From QWHO01 sp039809865 (GTDB lineage: Bacteria > Vulcanimicrobiota > Xenobia > Xenobiales > QWHO01), in assembly GCA_039809865.1 (NCBI GenBank), contig JBDHVW010000033.1:1-64000 (forward strand): a stretch of DNA of 64,000 nucleotides. Reading direction: 5' to 3'. Both the position numbers and the translations under genes were made by a program. Shown piece by piece: positions 41,488 to 49,266 of this stretch. The number at the start of each line of letters is the position of its first letter. Positions within the stretch are counted from its first letter, which is position 1. The notes under the pieces were generated by a model. It ran no database searches and had not been told where the DNA came from. It was given only the letters and a program-made list of their open reading frames with translations.

Positions 41488-41511
41488 CTCTGCCGCGGAC
41501 TCGTCGACCGT

Positions 41512-42105
41512 CTAGAACGGGCGAGCGAACTGGTTGAGGAAGCCGCCCATACCCGGGTTGGCGCCCATGCTGGCGTTATTCTGCTGGTTGGCGAGCAGCA
41601 GACCCATCATCGCGCCCACCAGGAACTGCTGCTGCTGGTTGCCGCCGCCGATGCCGCTCATCCCGTTCATGCCGCTCATCCCGTTCATGCCCATCGGACC
41701 GCACATCGAGCCCATCGGGCTGCCCATGCCCATCGGGTTGCAACCCTGGCCCTGGCTGGCGCTGGCGGCGATGGCCATCGCGATGGCCATGCTGGCGTTG
41801 TTGTGGAGCGGATCCTGGAGACCGTTCTCCTCTTTGCCGTTCTTGCCGTTTTTGCCGTTCTTGCCATGCTTGCCGTGCTTGCCATTTTTGCCCAGCTTGC
41901 CGTGTTTGCCGTTCTTGCCCGCCTTACCGGCCTCTTCGCTGGGCGGGGCCTGCTCGGCCTGACCCGGTTGACCCTGGTTGATCGAGATCGCGATGGCGAT
42001 CGACAGGGCGGCGGAGTCGCCCCCGGCGGCCGGACCGCATCCGCAGGGGTTGGCACCCAGCAGCGGGTTCTGGAAAGCGTTGGCGCCGGCGACTGCGAGA
42101 CTCAT
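41512..42105 (-). CDS. Low-complexity protein with Gly-Lys-X and Met/Gly repeats
   Basis: ATG at 42105 has GGAGG nine bases upstream. The 197-residue protein has an N-terminal part with Cys (NPCGCGP) and Ala/Ile/Ser stretch (ALSIAIAISINQ), then eleven consecutive Gly-Lys-X triplets at residues 60-92 (X mostly Asn or His), a second Ala/Met stretch (SMAIAMAIAASAS) and a Met/Gly/Asn-rich end (PMGMNGMSGMNGMSG). A Gly in every third position recalls collagen-like helices, but proline is lacking and the segment is strongly basic. No signal peptide is clear. A structural, surface or nucleic-acid-binding role is possible. Confidence 0.8.
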   Translation of the reverse strand: MSLAVAGANAFQNPLLGANPCGCGPAAGGDSAALSIAIAISINQGQPGQAEQAPPSEEAGKAGKNGKHGKLGKNGKHGKHGKNGKNGKNGKEENGLQDPLHNNASMAIAMAIAASASQGQGCNPMGMGSPMGSMCGPMGMNGMSGMNGMSGIGGGNQQQQFLVGAMMGLLLANQQNNASMGANPGMGGFLNQFARPF

Positions 42106-42161
42106 CAGGTGTTGCCTCCAAGAGAAAGATTTATTGAAGCCAGCTTATCAGGGAAAATTTA

Positions 42162-42171
42162 ACAGCGCTGT
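42162..42171. promoter_or_regulatory. Palindrome ACAGCGCTGT in the divergent control region
   Basis: A perfect 10-bp palindrome lies in the AT-rich gap (42106-42287) between the divergent Gly-Lys-X gene and the cupin-MetRS gene. It could be a regulator binding site. Confidence 0.3.
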
Positions 42172-42238
42172 AGCATCAAGTTAAAAAATTGTAAACGATG
42201 TGGACGGATCTGCCGGCTCTTTGCCAAAGTGTTGCTTA

Positions 42239-42252
42239 TTAAGACATCTTAA
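42239..42252. promoter_or_regulatory. Inverted repeat TTAAGA-CA-TCTTAA before the cupin-MetRS gene
   Basis: Perfect six-base arms separated by two bases are centred about 42 bases before the ATG at 42288, where an operator would block a promoter. A TTGCCA (42221-42226) upstream could be a -35 box, but no good -10 box was found. Confidence 0.4.
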
Positions 42253-42287
42253 CGGGATCAGCCCCGCCAATCCTCGAAGCGGGGGCC

Positions 42288-44204
42288 ATGCTGATCCGAA
42301 AATTCGACCGCGCGCAGCTCGAGTCCGAGCCCGACCGGGTGCTCTTCAAAGACCTCTATCCCTGGGACGCCATCGGCGACACCCCGTTTGGCGCCAGCCT
42401 GGCCGTGGTCGAGGGCGGGGGCGCCACGATGCTGCACAGCCACCATCCTGCCGAGACGTTCTTCATCTTCCAGGGACGCGGCACCATGACGTGCAACGGC
42501 GAGACGAGCAGCGTGGCCACGGGCGACGTGGTCTACCTGCCGCCCGGGAGCCGCCACACCCTCAAGAACGACTCCGACCAGGAGGCGCTCATGTTCCTGT
42601 CGGTCTTCTGGGACGCCGAGGCCGACGAGACCCCCACCGCGGTGCTGCGCACCCCGATGGCGCGCATGCTGTTCCCCAGCCCGCCGACGCCCAACGGACC
42701 GCTGCACATGGGCCACCTGAGCGGTCCCTACCTGGCGGCCGACGTGTTGTGCCGCTTCGACCGTTTGAAGGGCCTCGACTCGAAACTGGTCATGGTCAGC
42801 GACGACCACCAGACCTACACCCGCATGCGGGCCGAGTCCGAGGAGAGCACCCCGGCCGAGACCGCCATCAAGTATGCCGACCAGGCGGTCGCGCTGCTGC
42901 AGGCCTTCGACGCCCGGCCCGATGTCTGGGTCCACCCGAGCCGGGACGAGAGCTACCAGGCGGCGGTGCGCGCGGCCTTCACCCGTCTGGTGGAGGCCGG
43001 CCACGTGGTCGTGCGCGAGGAGGACGCCCTTTACTGCGAGGCCTGCGACGAGTTCCTGGTGGATGGTTACGCGGTGGGCGATTGCCCCCACTGCGGCGCC
43101 ACCTGCCGGGGCTTCTTCTGTGAGACTTGCTGCCTGCCCAACAAGACGGTCGACCTCGACGACGCGGGTTGTCTGCACTGTGACGGCGACGCTGTGAGAA
43201 AGCCGCTCCGGCAGGCCTTCTTCTCGCTCGAGCCCTTCCGCCAGCCGATCCTCCAGTATCTGGGGGGTCTCAAGCTCGGTCCCCGGCTCCTGAGCCTGGT
43301 GGCGCGGATGCAGGCCATTCCCGACCTGACCTTCGCGGTGGCGCGTCCGGGCGACTGGGGCATCGAGCACGACGGGCTGCGCATCTCGCCCTGGTTCGAA
43401 GTGCCGCTGGCCAGCGAGCACCTCGCCACCGGCGGGCAGCAGGCGGCCTGTTTTGGGGCCGACAACGCCTTTCTCTACCTGATGCACGACCCGGCCGTGC
43501 TGCTGGCCCTGGGCCAGGGCGCCCTGCTGCCGCGCGCCCTGGTCGTCAACGAGCACCTGCTGTTGGACGACCGCAAGATGTCCACCAGCGCGGGCCACGC
43601 CATCGACGCCGCCGCGGTGCTGGGACAGGTCAACTCGGACCTGGTGCGCCTCTTCCTGGCGACCGTGCGACCCGAGGCCAGCGACGCCAGTTGCAGCCTG
43701 CAGCAGATGGAGGCGTTTCTCAACCAGAGCGTGCTGGCCCCCTGGCAGGACTGGCTCGCCTCGCTGGGGCGCCAGGTCGCTACCGAGTGCGGCTCCAAGG
43801 CGCCCGCGCCGGGGGTGTGGAGCGCCGAGCAGTCCGACTACCAGGACCAACTCGACGTCTGGTTGCGCCGGGCCACGCGCGGCTACGAGTCGGGCTCCCT
43901 GGCCGAGGTCGCCCGCACCCTGCATGAGCTGGTGGATCGCTCGCGGGCCTTCGACGCGGCCCAGTCGCATCTGGCCGGCATCCCGGGTCTGGAGCCGCAG
44001 CGCGCAACCGCCTTGGCCCTGCAACTGGCCGCGGCCCGCTTGCTGGCCACGCTCGCGGCGCCCATCATGCCGAAATTCTCGGCCCTGCTGACCAAGCACC
44101 TGGGCCTGACGAAAGCCGACAGCTGGCCGCACGAGGCTCATTTCTTGCCCCCGGGCCAGCGCGTGCTGGCGGCCGCGGGGCTGTCGGCCCGGCGCTACTT
44201 TTGA
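42288..44204 (+). CDS. Cupin-MetRS didomain enzyme, hydrazine synthetase-like
   Basis: The 638-residue protein fuses a cupin (residues about 1-110; candidate metal ligands H50, H52, E57 and H90 in MLHSHHPAETFF and PPGSRH) to a class I aminoacyl-tRNA synthetase core of the MetRS type (from about residue 122): HMGH at 140-143, four zinc knuckles (CEAC, CPHC, CETC, CLHC) and KMSTS at 430-434. The tRNA anticodon domain is reduced. This domain order is that of Spb40 (s56-p1) and Tri28 (triacsin), in which the synthetase part esterifies an N-hydroxylated lysine with glycine and the cupin forms the N-N bond. Coupling to an amino-acid oxidase gene fits. Activity is inferred from architecture. Confidence 0.85.
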   Translation: MLIRKFDRAQLESEPDRVLFKDLYPWDAIGDTPFGASLAVVEGGGATMLHSHHPAETFFIFQGRGTMTCNGETSSVATGDVVYLPPGSRHTLKNDSDQEALMFLSVFWDAEADETPTAVLRTPMARMLFPSPPTPNGPLHMGHLSGPYLAADVLCRFDRLKGLDSKLVMVSDDHQTYTRMRAESEESTPAETAIKYADQAVALLQAFDARPDVWVHPSRDESYQAAVRAAFTRLVEAGHVVVREEDALYCEACDEFLVDGYAVGDCPHCGATCRGFFCETCCLPNKTVDLDDAGCLHCDGDAVRKPLRQAFFSLEPFRQPILQYLGGLKLGPRLLSLVARMQAIPDLTFAVARPGDWGIEHDGLRISPWFEVPLASEHLATGGQQAACFGADNAFLYLMHDPAVLLALGQGALLPRALVVNEHLLLDDRKMSTSAGHAIDAAAVLGQVNSDLVRLFLATVRPEASDASCSLQQMEAFLNQSVLAPWQDWLASLGRQVATECGSKAPAPGVWSAEQSDYQDQLDVWLRRATRGYESGSLAEVARTLHELVDRSRAFDAAQSHLAGIPGLEPQRATALALQLAAARLLATLAAPIMPKFSALLTKHLGLTKADSWPHEAHFLPPGQRVLAAAGLSARRYF

Positions 44205-45295
44205 TTCTCGTCGTCGGCGGCGGGGTGATGGGCGCCAGCATCGCCTACCACCTGGCTCGTAAGGGAGCAGCCGTCACCTTGCTGGAGCGGCGCTCGATCG
44301 GCAGCGGCGAGACCGCCAAATCGGGCGGCTTCGTGCAGACGCACTGGGCCAGTCTGGCCGAGACGCGTCTCATCGCCCATTCGCGCCAGGTCTTCCAGGA
44401 GTGGGGGGAGCGTTGCGGCTGGGTGCAGGGCGGCTACCTGCACGTGACCGGCGCCGAGCGGGTCGAGCAGGTGAAGGCCGTCCACCAGATGCTGCTCGAC
44501 GACGGGCGCGAGTCGCAGTGGCTCGAGCCGCGCGACCTCAAACGGCTGCAACCCTTGCTGCGGGTGGACGACCTGGTGGGCGGCTGCTACGAGCCTTCCA
44601 GCGGCTGGGCCGACCCGTTGAAGACGACGCGGCTGATGGCGGACCTGGCTCGCGAGCAGGGGGCCTCCCTCCGCGAGGGCGTCACGGCCCTGCAGATCCG
44701 CCACGAAGACGGACGCGTCACCGGCGTCGAGACGGACGGCGGATTTCTGCCCGCCCGCAAGGTCGTGCTGGCCTGCGGTCCCTGGACGGTCGGCCTGCAC
44801 CCCGATCCGCGCGCCCGACTGCCGATTCTGGCCAAGCGGGGACAGGTCTGCTACCTGGACCGGCCGGGCGGCCTGCCCCGCAAGGAGCTGGGCTTCTACG
44901 ACGAGATCACCGGGCTCTACACCCACCCCGACGGGGCGGTCAACCTGGTGGGCATCGACTGGCACTTCGAGCCGGTCTACTCGGCCGACCGCTATGAAGG
45001 CACGCTCGACCCCGATTATCTCGCGGCGGCCCTGCAAGCGCTGGCTCACCGCTTTCCCATGCTGGCGCCCTCGTCGCTGGTGCGCGGCGTGGTGGGGCTG
45101 TACGACTTCACTCCCGACGGACATCCGATCGTGGACGGGCCGCTGGGCCTGGAGGGTTACTACGTGGCCGCGGGCTTCAGCGGCGCGGGCTTCAAGAGCT
45201 CGCCCGCGCTGGGACTGGGCATGGCCGAGCTGGTGCTGGACGGCGGGTCCTCGTCGGTCGACCTGGGGTTCTTGCGCGCCAGCCGGTTCGACTGA
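44201..45295 (+). CDS. FAD-dependent glycine/D-amino-acid oxidase-like enzyme
   Basis: TTG at 44201 overlaps the stop of the cupin-MetRS gene (TTGA). The 364-residue protein is a DAO-family flavoenzyme: dinucleotide motif GGGVMGASIAYHLARKG at residues 6-22, ERRSIGSGETAKSGG, and the C-terminal FAD motif YVAAGFSGAGFKSSP. In known hydrazine cassettes an enzyme of this family cuts the lysine-derived hydrazine to release hydrazinoacetic acid. The tight coupling makes that the leading hypothesis; oxidation of sarcosine, glycine or a D-amino acid is the alternative. Confidence 0.88.
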   Translation: MILVVGGGVMGASIAYHLARKGAAVTLLERRSIGSGETAKSGGFVQTHWASLAETRLIAHSRQVFQEWGERCGWVQGGYLHVTGAERVEQVKAVHQMLLDDGRESQWLEPRDLKRLQPLLRVDDLVGGCYEPSSGWADPLKTTRLMADLAREQGASLREGVTALQIRHEDGRVTGVETDGGFLPARKVVLACGPWTVGLHPDPRARLPILAKRGQVCYLDRPGGLPRKELGFYDEITGLYTHPDGAVNLVGIDWHFEPVYSADRYEGTLDPDYLAAALQALAHRFPMLAPSSLVRGVVGLYDFTPDGHPIVDGPLGLEGYYVAAGFSGAGFKSSPALGLGMAELVLDGGSSSVDLGFLRASRFD

Positions 45296-45299
45296 GGGC

Positions 45300-45923
45300 T
45301 TACATCTCGGCGTATTGTTTTCGGAACCAGCTCTTCTCGGCGAAGGAGACCATCCAGCCGGTGGCGCTGCCCCAGGCGATGGAGATCATCAGCCCGTAGG
45401 GGTTGAGCCCGTGGTCCCAGATGCCCCAGATCGTGCCGATGGTGGCCCCGATCTTGCTGGTGTCCATCTGGTAGCAGAGCACGTCCATGGCGCCGGCGAT
45501 GACGCCGATCAACAGAGAGTAAAGCATCTGCGAGACGAAGCAGACCCCGAAGACCACGATGCCGCCCAGCGCGGCGCCCGCCAGCTCGGCGCTGACCCCT
45601 TTGCCCGCGCCGGCGAAGCTGCCCAGCATGGCTCCGAAAAAGGCGTAGAAACCGGCGTAAAAGAAGCCCATGAAGGCGCCCGCGGCCGCGCCGGCCCGCA
45701 CCCCGTGCTTCCAATTGGCCTTGCGGTGCGCGTGGCTCTCGTCGAGCAGCTCCTGCAGCCGGCGCGAGGAAGCCTCGTGCTCCTGCCCCGGCTCGACCGG
45801 GTTCTCGATCACTCCCGCCGGGCCGGCCGCTTTTTTGGGCGTCAGCTCCGCCTCGCAGCTATAGCACTTCTCGTCGGTGTCGCGGTTCTGCGACCCGCAT
45901 CCAGGACAATTGCGATATCCCAT
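45300..45923 (-). CDS. Membrane protein with N-terminal zinc ribbon
   Basis: ATG at 45923, with GGGGAG about ten bases upstream, gives 207 residues. The start has two CxxC knuckles (CPGCG, CYSCE), a linker follows, and residues about 75-195 contain four to five Gly/Ala-rich membrane helices (GAFMGFFYAGFYAFFGAMLG). The ribbon is probably cytoplasmic. It converges with the oxidase gene, with only four bases between the stops. Function unknown. Confidence 0.8.
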   Translation of the reverse strand: MGYRNCPGCGSQNRDTDEKCYSCEAELTPKKAAGPAGVIENPVEPGQEHEASSRRLQELLDESHAHRKANWKHGVRAGAAAGAFMGFFYAGFYAFFGAMLGSFAGAGKGVSAELAGAALGGIVVFGVCFVSQMLYSLLIGVIAGAMDVLCYQMDTSKIGATIGTIWGIWDHGLNPYGLMISIAWGSATGWMVSFAEKSWFRKQYAEM

Positions 45924-46008
45924 CTAGAAGAAAACTCCCCTTCTTCGCGATGCTAAGAAGAATTCCAGAGCCCGACGGGCGGTTCCTCGGAGGAACCGCT
46001 CCGCGTCC

Positions 46009-46854
46009 CTAACGCGCCGACTCCTTCAGGGCCTTCCACTCGGCGGAGCCGAGCTTGACCCCGTGCTCGGCAAACACCTCGCGCACGGCCTGCGCTCGTT
46101 TGAGTCCGCCCGGATGATCGCCGTCGTGCTCGGCCCGCAGCAACATGCGCAGAATGGGCCGGGGGTCGTAGCCCAACCGGGCGCACATCTCCGCCGCCCG
46201 CCGGTCGGCCGCGAACTCGACCTGGTGGCTGTAGGAGCGCTCCATCAGGTTCCACTGGTCCTCGCCCACGTCGCGGTGAATCAGCTCGCCCAGCGCCTGG
46301 ACGCCCACCAGGCCCTGCGAGTCGCGGTGCTCGACGTGGGCCAGCTCGTGGGCGAAGATGAAGCCCAGGCAAGGCTCGCTGTCGGCGTAGGGCAGGATCT
46401 TCTTGCCGGCAAAGACCGTGTCGCCCAGGGCCACGGCCTCGGAGGGGCGGCCCCAGAGCTTGAGGTCGGCGGGCGCGGTGCTGACCGCCGACACTCTGTC
46501 GAATATCGCCTGCAGGCGCGGGAGCTGGCCCTGCAGTTGCGCGTCGGCGGGCCCGGCGCGGGCCATCAGCTTGTCGCGGGCGACCTTCACCTCGGCCCCG
46601 CCCAGCGAGCGACCGACCTCCGCCGCCAGCGTCAGAGCCACCGGCGCCGCTCCCGCCACGGCCGGAATGAGGGCTGTCACGGCCATGTAGGCCTGCCGGG
46701 CCAGGACTTGCGCGGGAATCCTGGGGGTGGACGTCGCGCCGCTGGTCGTGACCTGATCGGCCGGGCCGGCGGCGGGCGTCTCGGGCGCGGACGGCGCCTC
46801 GAGCTTGCGGCGGCTCAGGTCGACGAACGCAGTGGAGAAGCGGACGGCATCCAT
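46009..46854 (-). CDS. M48-type zinc metallopeptidase
   Basis: The 281-residue protein (ATG 46854) has the HExxH motif at 169-173 (IFAHELAHVEH) and a downstream glutamate in VEFAADRRAAEM, as in M48 peptidases. No signal peptide is clear; a hydrophobic Ala/Val-rich stretch (residues about 56-80) could be a membrane helix. It starts 22 bases after the stop of the CHAT gene and is probably the last gene of the efflux operon. M48 enzymes act in protein quality control or envelope maintenance; the substrate is unknown. Confidence 0.82.
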   Translation of the reverse strand: MDAVRFSTAFVDLSRRKLEAPSAPETPAAGPADQVTTSGATSTPRIPAQVLARQAYMAVTALIPAVAGAAPVALTLAAEVGRSLGGAEVKVARDKLMARAGPADAQLQGQLPRLQAIFDRVSAVSTAPADLKLWGRPSEAVALGDTVFAGKKILPYADSEPCLGFIFAHELAHVEHRDSQGLVGVQALGELIHRDVGEDQWNLMERSYSHQVEFAADRRAAEMCARLGYDPRPILRMLLRAEHDGDHPGGLKRAQAVREVFAEHGVKLGSAEWKALKESAR

Positions 46855-46875
46855 GAGCGGGGAAACTTCGACGCC

Positions 46876-49266
46876 CTAGCGATAATCTCCCAGTGCCTCG
46901 AAACCGGCCCAGAGATAGGGCTGTGAGGTCGCGGGGTCGTTGAGCAGGATGCACTCGGCCAGTCGCAGGGCCTCGGCCGGCCCGCGCCCGCGGTAAAGGG
47001 CCGTGTAGTAGTTCTTGAAGAGGGCCAGCGTGGCCGTATCGGAAACCTTCCACAGGCTCGCGATCAGCGTGGGGCTCCCGGCGAAACCGAAGGCGTCGGC
47101 CAGCGAGGTCAGGTCCCAGCCCACCTCGGCATCGCGCTGGCCCAGCGCGCTCTGACAGGCGGACAGCACCACGCACCGGGTGCCGTGCAGGTCGAGTGCC
47201 GAGACATCCAGCGCGGTCAACTTTCCGTCCGCCATGAGAAGGTAGCTGCGAGCCGTGTTCTCGACGTCCAGAAACCCGTGCGTGGCCAGGTGCACCTGGT
47301 TGGACGAGCCATCCAGGCGGCTGCGGGTCGCGTCGGCCCCCACGAAAGCGCGGAACCCGAAGAGCTTCTCGAGGAAGGCCGCCTCGGAGCGCGCGCCCGG
47401 CAGGCTGCCGTCGGGGTCGGCCAGCACCAGCGTCTTGCCCCCGCCCGCGGCGCCGGGCCCCCTGAGCACCTCGAGGTCGGACGACTTGGCCGCCACCGCC
47501 AGCGTGACCCGTTCGGCCAGGAAAGCCGGCTTGCCGTTCACCCGCGTGCCCAGGCAGGCGAAAGGCAGCGTGTGCAGCGAGCCCGTGGGCACGACGATCA
47601 GGTTCTCGCGCAGCTCCAGCGGGCCGACCAGGAGCTCGCCCAGCTCGGCCAGCTGCTGGCCCAGCGGACTGTCCCACTGGAAGGGACCCTGGGCCTGCAC
47701 GATGGCGCGTCGCACGGCGCGCACGCGAGCGTCGAGGTCGGCGCGGGGCAGGGGCACCTGGCGGATCGTCAGGTTCTGGCGGGTCGCGATGAACAGATAC
47801 AGCTTGTCGTCCGAAGGGAAATACTGGACCACCATCACGTCGTCGGCCAGGGCCGGCTGCAGGCGAGTAAAGTTGTTCGGGCGCACGGCCAGGCGCGAAT
47901 AGCCCGGGTCCTTGCTCGTCAGGTCGGTCAGCGTCTGGTAGAACTCGGACCGGGTGCTGCTGACCAGACCCGGGTCCATGCCCGGCTGGCGTGCCAGGCC
48001 TTCGGCTCGCTGCTGCAACTCGGAGGCGCGGGTCAGGGCGGGGTCGCCGGCAGCCAGGGCCGCCAGCGGGAACGTCGCCAGCGTGTCCATCTGGTGCATT
48101 CGGTCCAGCGTCGAGGAGGCGCCGGCGGCGTCGCCCGCCTCCAACTGCAGCCGGGCCAAGAGCTCGTAGGCGCGGGGACGTTTCTGGGGGAAGGAGGTCT
48201 CCAGGATCTGCAGCCCTTCGGTCAGATCTTGCCGGGCTTCCGCCGCGCGGCCCTGCTCCGCCCGCAAGTGCCCGCGCAGGAGCAGCAGGCGCATCCAGGG
48301 CTGGCGGTCGGGAGCGGCGCGCAAGCGTTTCTCCAACTGGGGCAGCAGCAGGTCCAACCCGTTCCGCCAGTTGGGAGGCCGGTAGAGGTAGAGGGCCTCG
48401 GCGAACCGCACCCAGACCTCGCCCGCCACGGCCTGATCCGAGATGCTCGGAAGGCGCTCGAGCACCGTCTGGAACGAGCCTCCCCCGCTCAACTCGATAC
48501 GCTCGAGCTCGAGGTTGGCGATCGAGACCGCCACGGTGCCCTGGATCGGCGCCAGATAGATGCTCTCGGGCCGGGCCTTCAGGGCCGCCTCCTGCTGCTG
48601 CAGAGCTTCGACGCGGGCGCCGAGTTGCGCCACCGCCTCGGCCTCGGACAGCTTGCCGTCCGCTACCGCCCGCCGCAGGCGCAAAGCCAGCAGCCGGTCG
48701 CGCGCGCCATCCACCTGGAGTGCGAGGCCCATGCGGCCCCAATCCTCGCCAGGCGCGCACGCGGGCAGATCGACAGCGACCCCCTGGCGAGTCCAGAAAG
48801 CCGCCTGCTCGGCGAACAGGGGAACCTCGACCAGGGCATTGGCCACCGCGTCGTCGTCGTAGGTCAGGGGCGGCAAGGTGGGCGCCGGCCCTCGCCGCGA
48901 GCGGGCTTCCAGGCTGTCGAGCACGTAACCGGCGAGCACCGCGCGGGTCCCTTTCCCCAGCAGCTTGCGGGCCCGCGGAACGAGCTCGTCGGCCAGCCGG
49001 GGGCGTCCGCCGCGCAGGGCCGCGTCGATGGCCAGCAGCAGCGAAGGCAGGTCCTCGCGCGTGTGGGCCTGCTCGTAGACGGTGTCATAGCGCCCTTCGC
49101 CCCAGTCGAGATAGAGGGCATAGAGCGGGTCGCCCGCTGGAGTCTGGCCCAGCGCCTGGCGCCCGGACGAGAAATCTCCGCTGCGCAGCACGTAGAGAAC
49201 GTCCGGCTGGATCGGCCCGGCCGCCAGGACGAGCAGGCTCAGGATGGCCAGCGACAGCCGCCTCAC
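46876..49266 (-). CDS. CHAT-domain protease with TPR-like middle region
   Basis: GTG at 49266 overlaps the stop of the RND pump gene (796 residues). A signal peptide or N-terminal anchor (VRRLSLAILSLLVLAAG) is followed by about 450 residues of helical, TPR-like repeats and a C-terminal CHAT domain (residues about 500-796). The caspase-type dyad is present: H663 in HLATHGFLD and C704 in VVLSACQSALG. CHAT proteases cut partner proteins in response to a signal. Coupling to an efflux operon is unusual. The protein seems to be exported, which is also unusual for a CHAT protease (inferred from the signal-like start). Confidence 0.88.
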   Translation of the reverse strand: MRRLSLAILSLLVLAAGPIQPDVLYVLRSGDFSSGRQALGQTPAGDPLYALYLDWGEGRYDTVYEQAHTREDLPSLLLAIDAALRGGRPRLADELVPRARKLLGKGTRAVLAGYVLDSLEARSRRGPAPTLPPLTYDDDAVANALVEVPLFAEQAAFWTRQGVAVDLPACAPGEDWGRMGLALQVDGARDRLLALRLRRAVADGKLSEAEAVAQLGARVEALQQQEAALKARPESIYLAPIQGTVAVSIANLELERIELSGGGSFQTVLERLPSISDQAVAGEVWVRFAEALYLYRPPNWRNGLDLLLPQLEKRLRAAPDRQPWMRLLLLRGHLRAEQGRAAEARQDLTEGLQILETSFPQKRPRAYELLARLQLEAGDAAGASSTLDRMHQMDTLATFPLAALAAGDPALTRASELQQRAEGLARQPGMDPGLVSSTRSEFYQTLTDLTSKDPGYSRLAVRPNNFTRLQPALADDVMVVQYFPSDDKLYLFIATRQNLTIRQVPLPRADLDARVRAVRRAIVQAQGPFQWDSPLGQQLAELGELLVGPLELRENLIVVPTGSLHTLPFACLGTRVNGKPAFLAERVTLAVAAKSSDLEVLRGPGAAGGGKTLVLADPDGSLPGARSEAAFLEKLFGFRAFVGADATRSRLDGSSNQVHLATHGFLDVENTARSYLLMADGKLTALDVSALDLHGTRCVVLSACQSALGQRDAEVGWDLTSLADAFGFAGSPTLIASLWKVSDTATLALFKNYYTALYRGRGPAEALRLAECILLNDPATSQPYLWAGFEALGDYR

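Noticed and set aside
42288..44204. Ordinary methionyl-tRNA synthetase (metG)
   Set aside because: The N-terminal cupin, the reduced tRNA-binding part and the coupling to an amino-acid oxidase do not fit a housekeeping MetRS.
45953..48760. Minus-strand frame of 935 codons overlapping the M48 and CHAT genes
   Set aside because: It runs out of frame with both genes and is an Arg/Gly/Pro-rich shadow; the HELAH and CHAT dyad are in the other frames.
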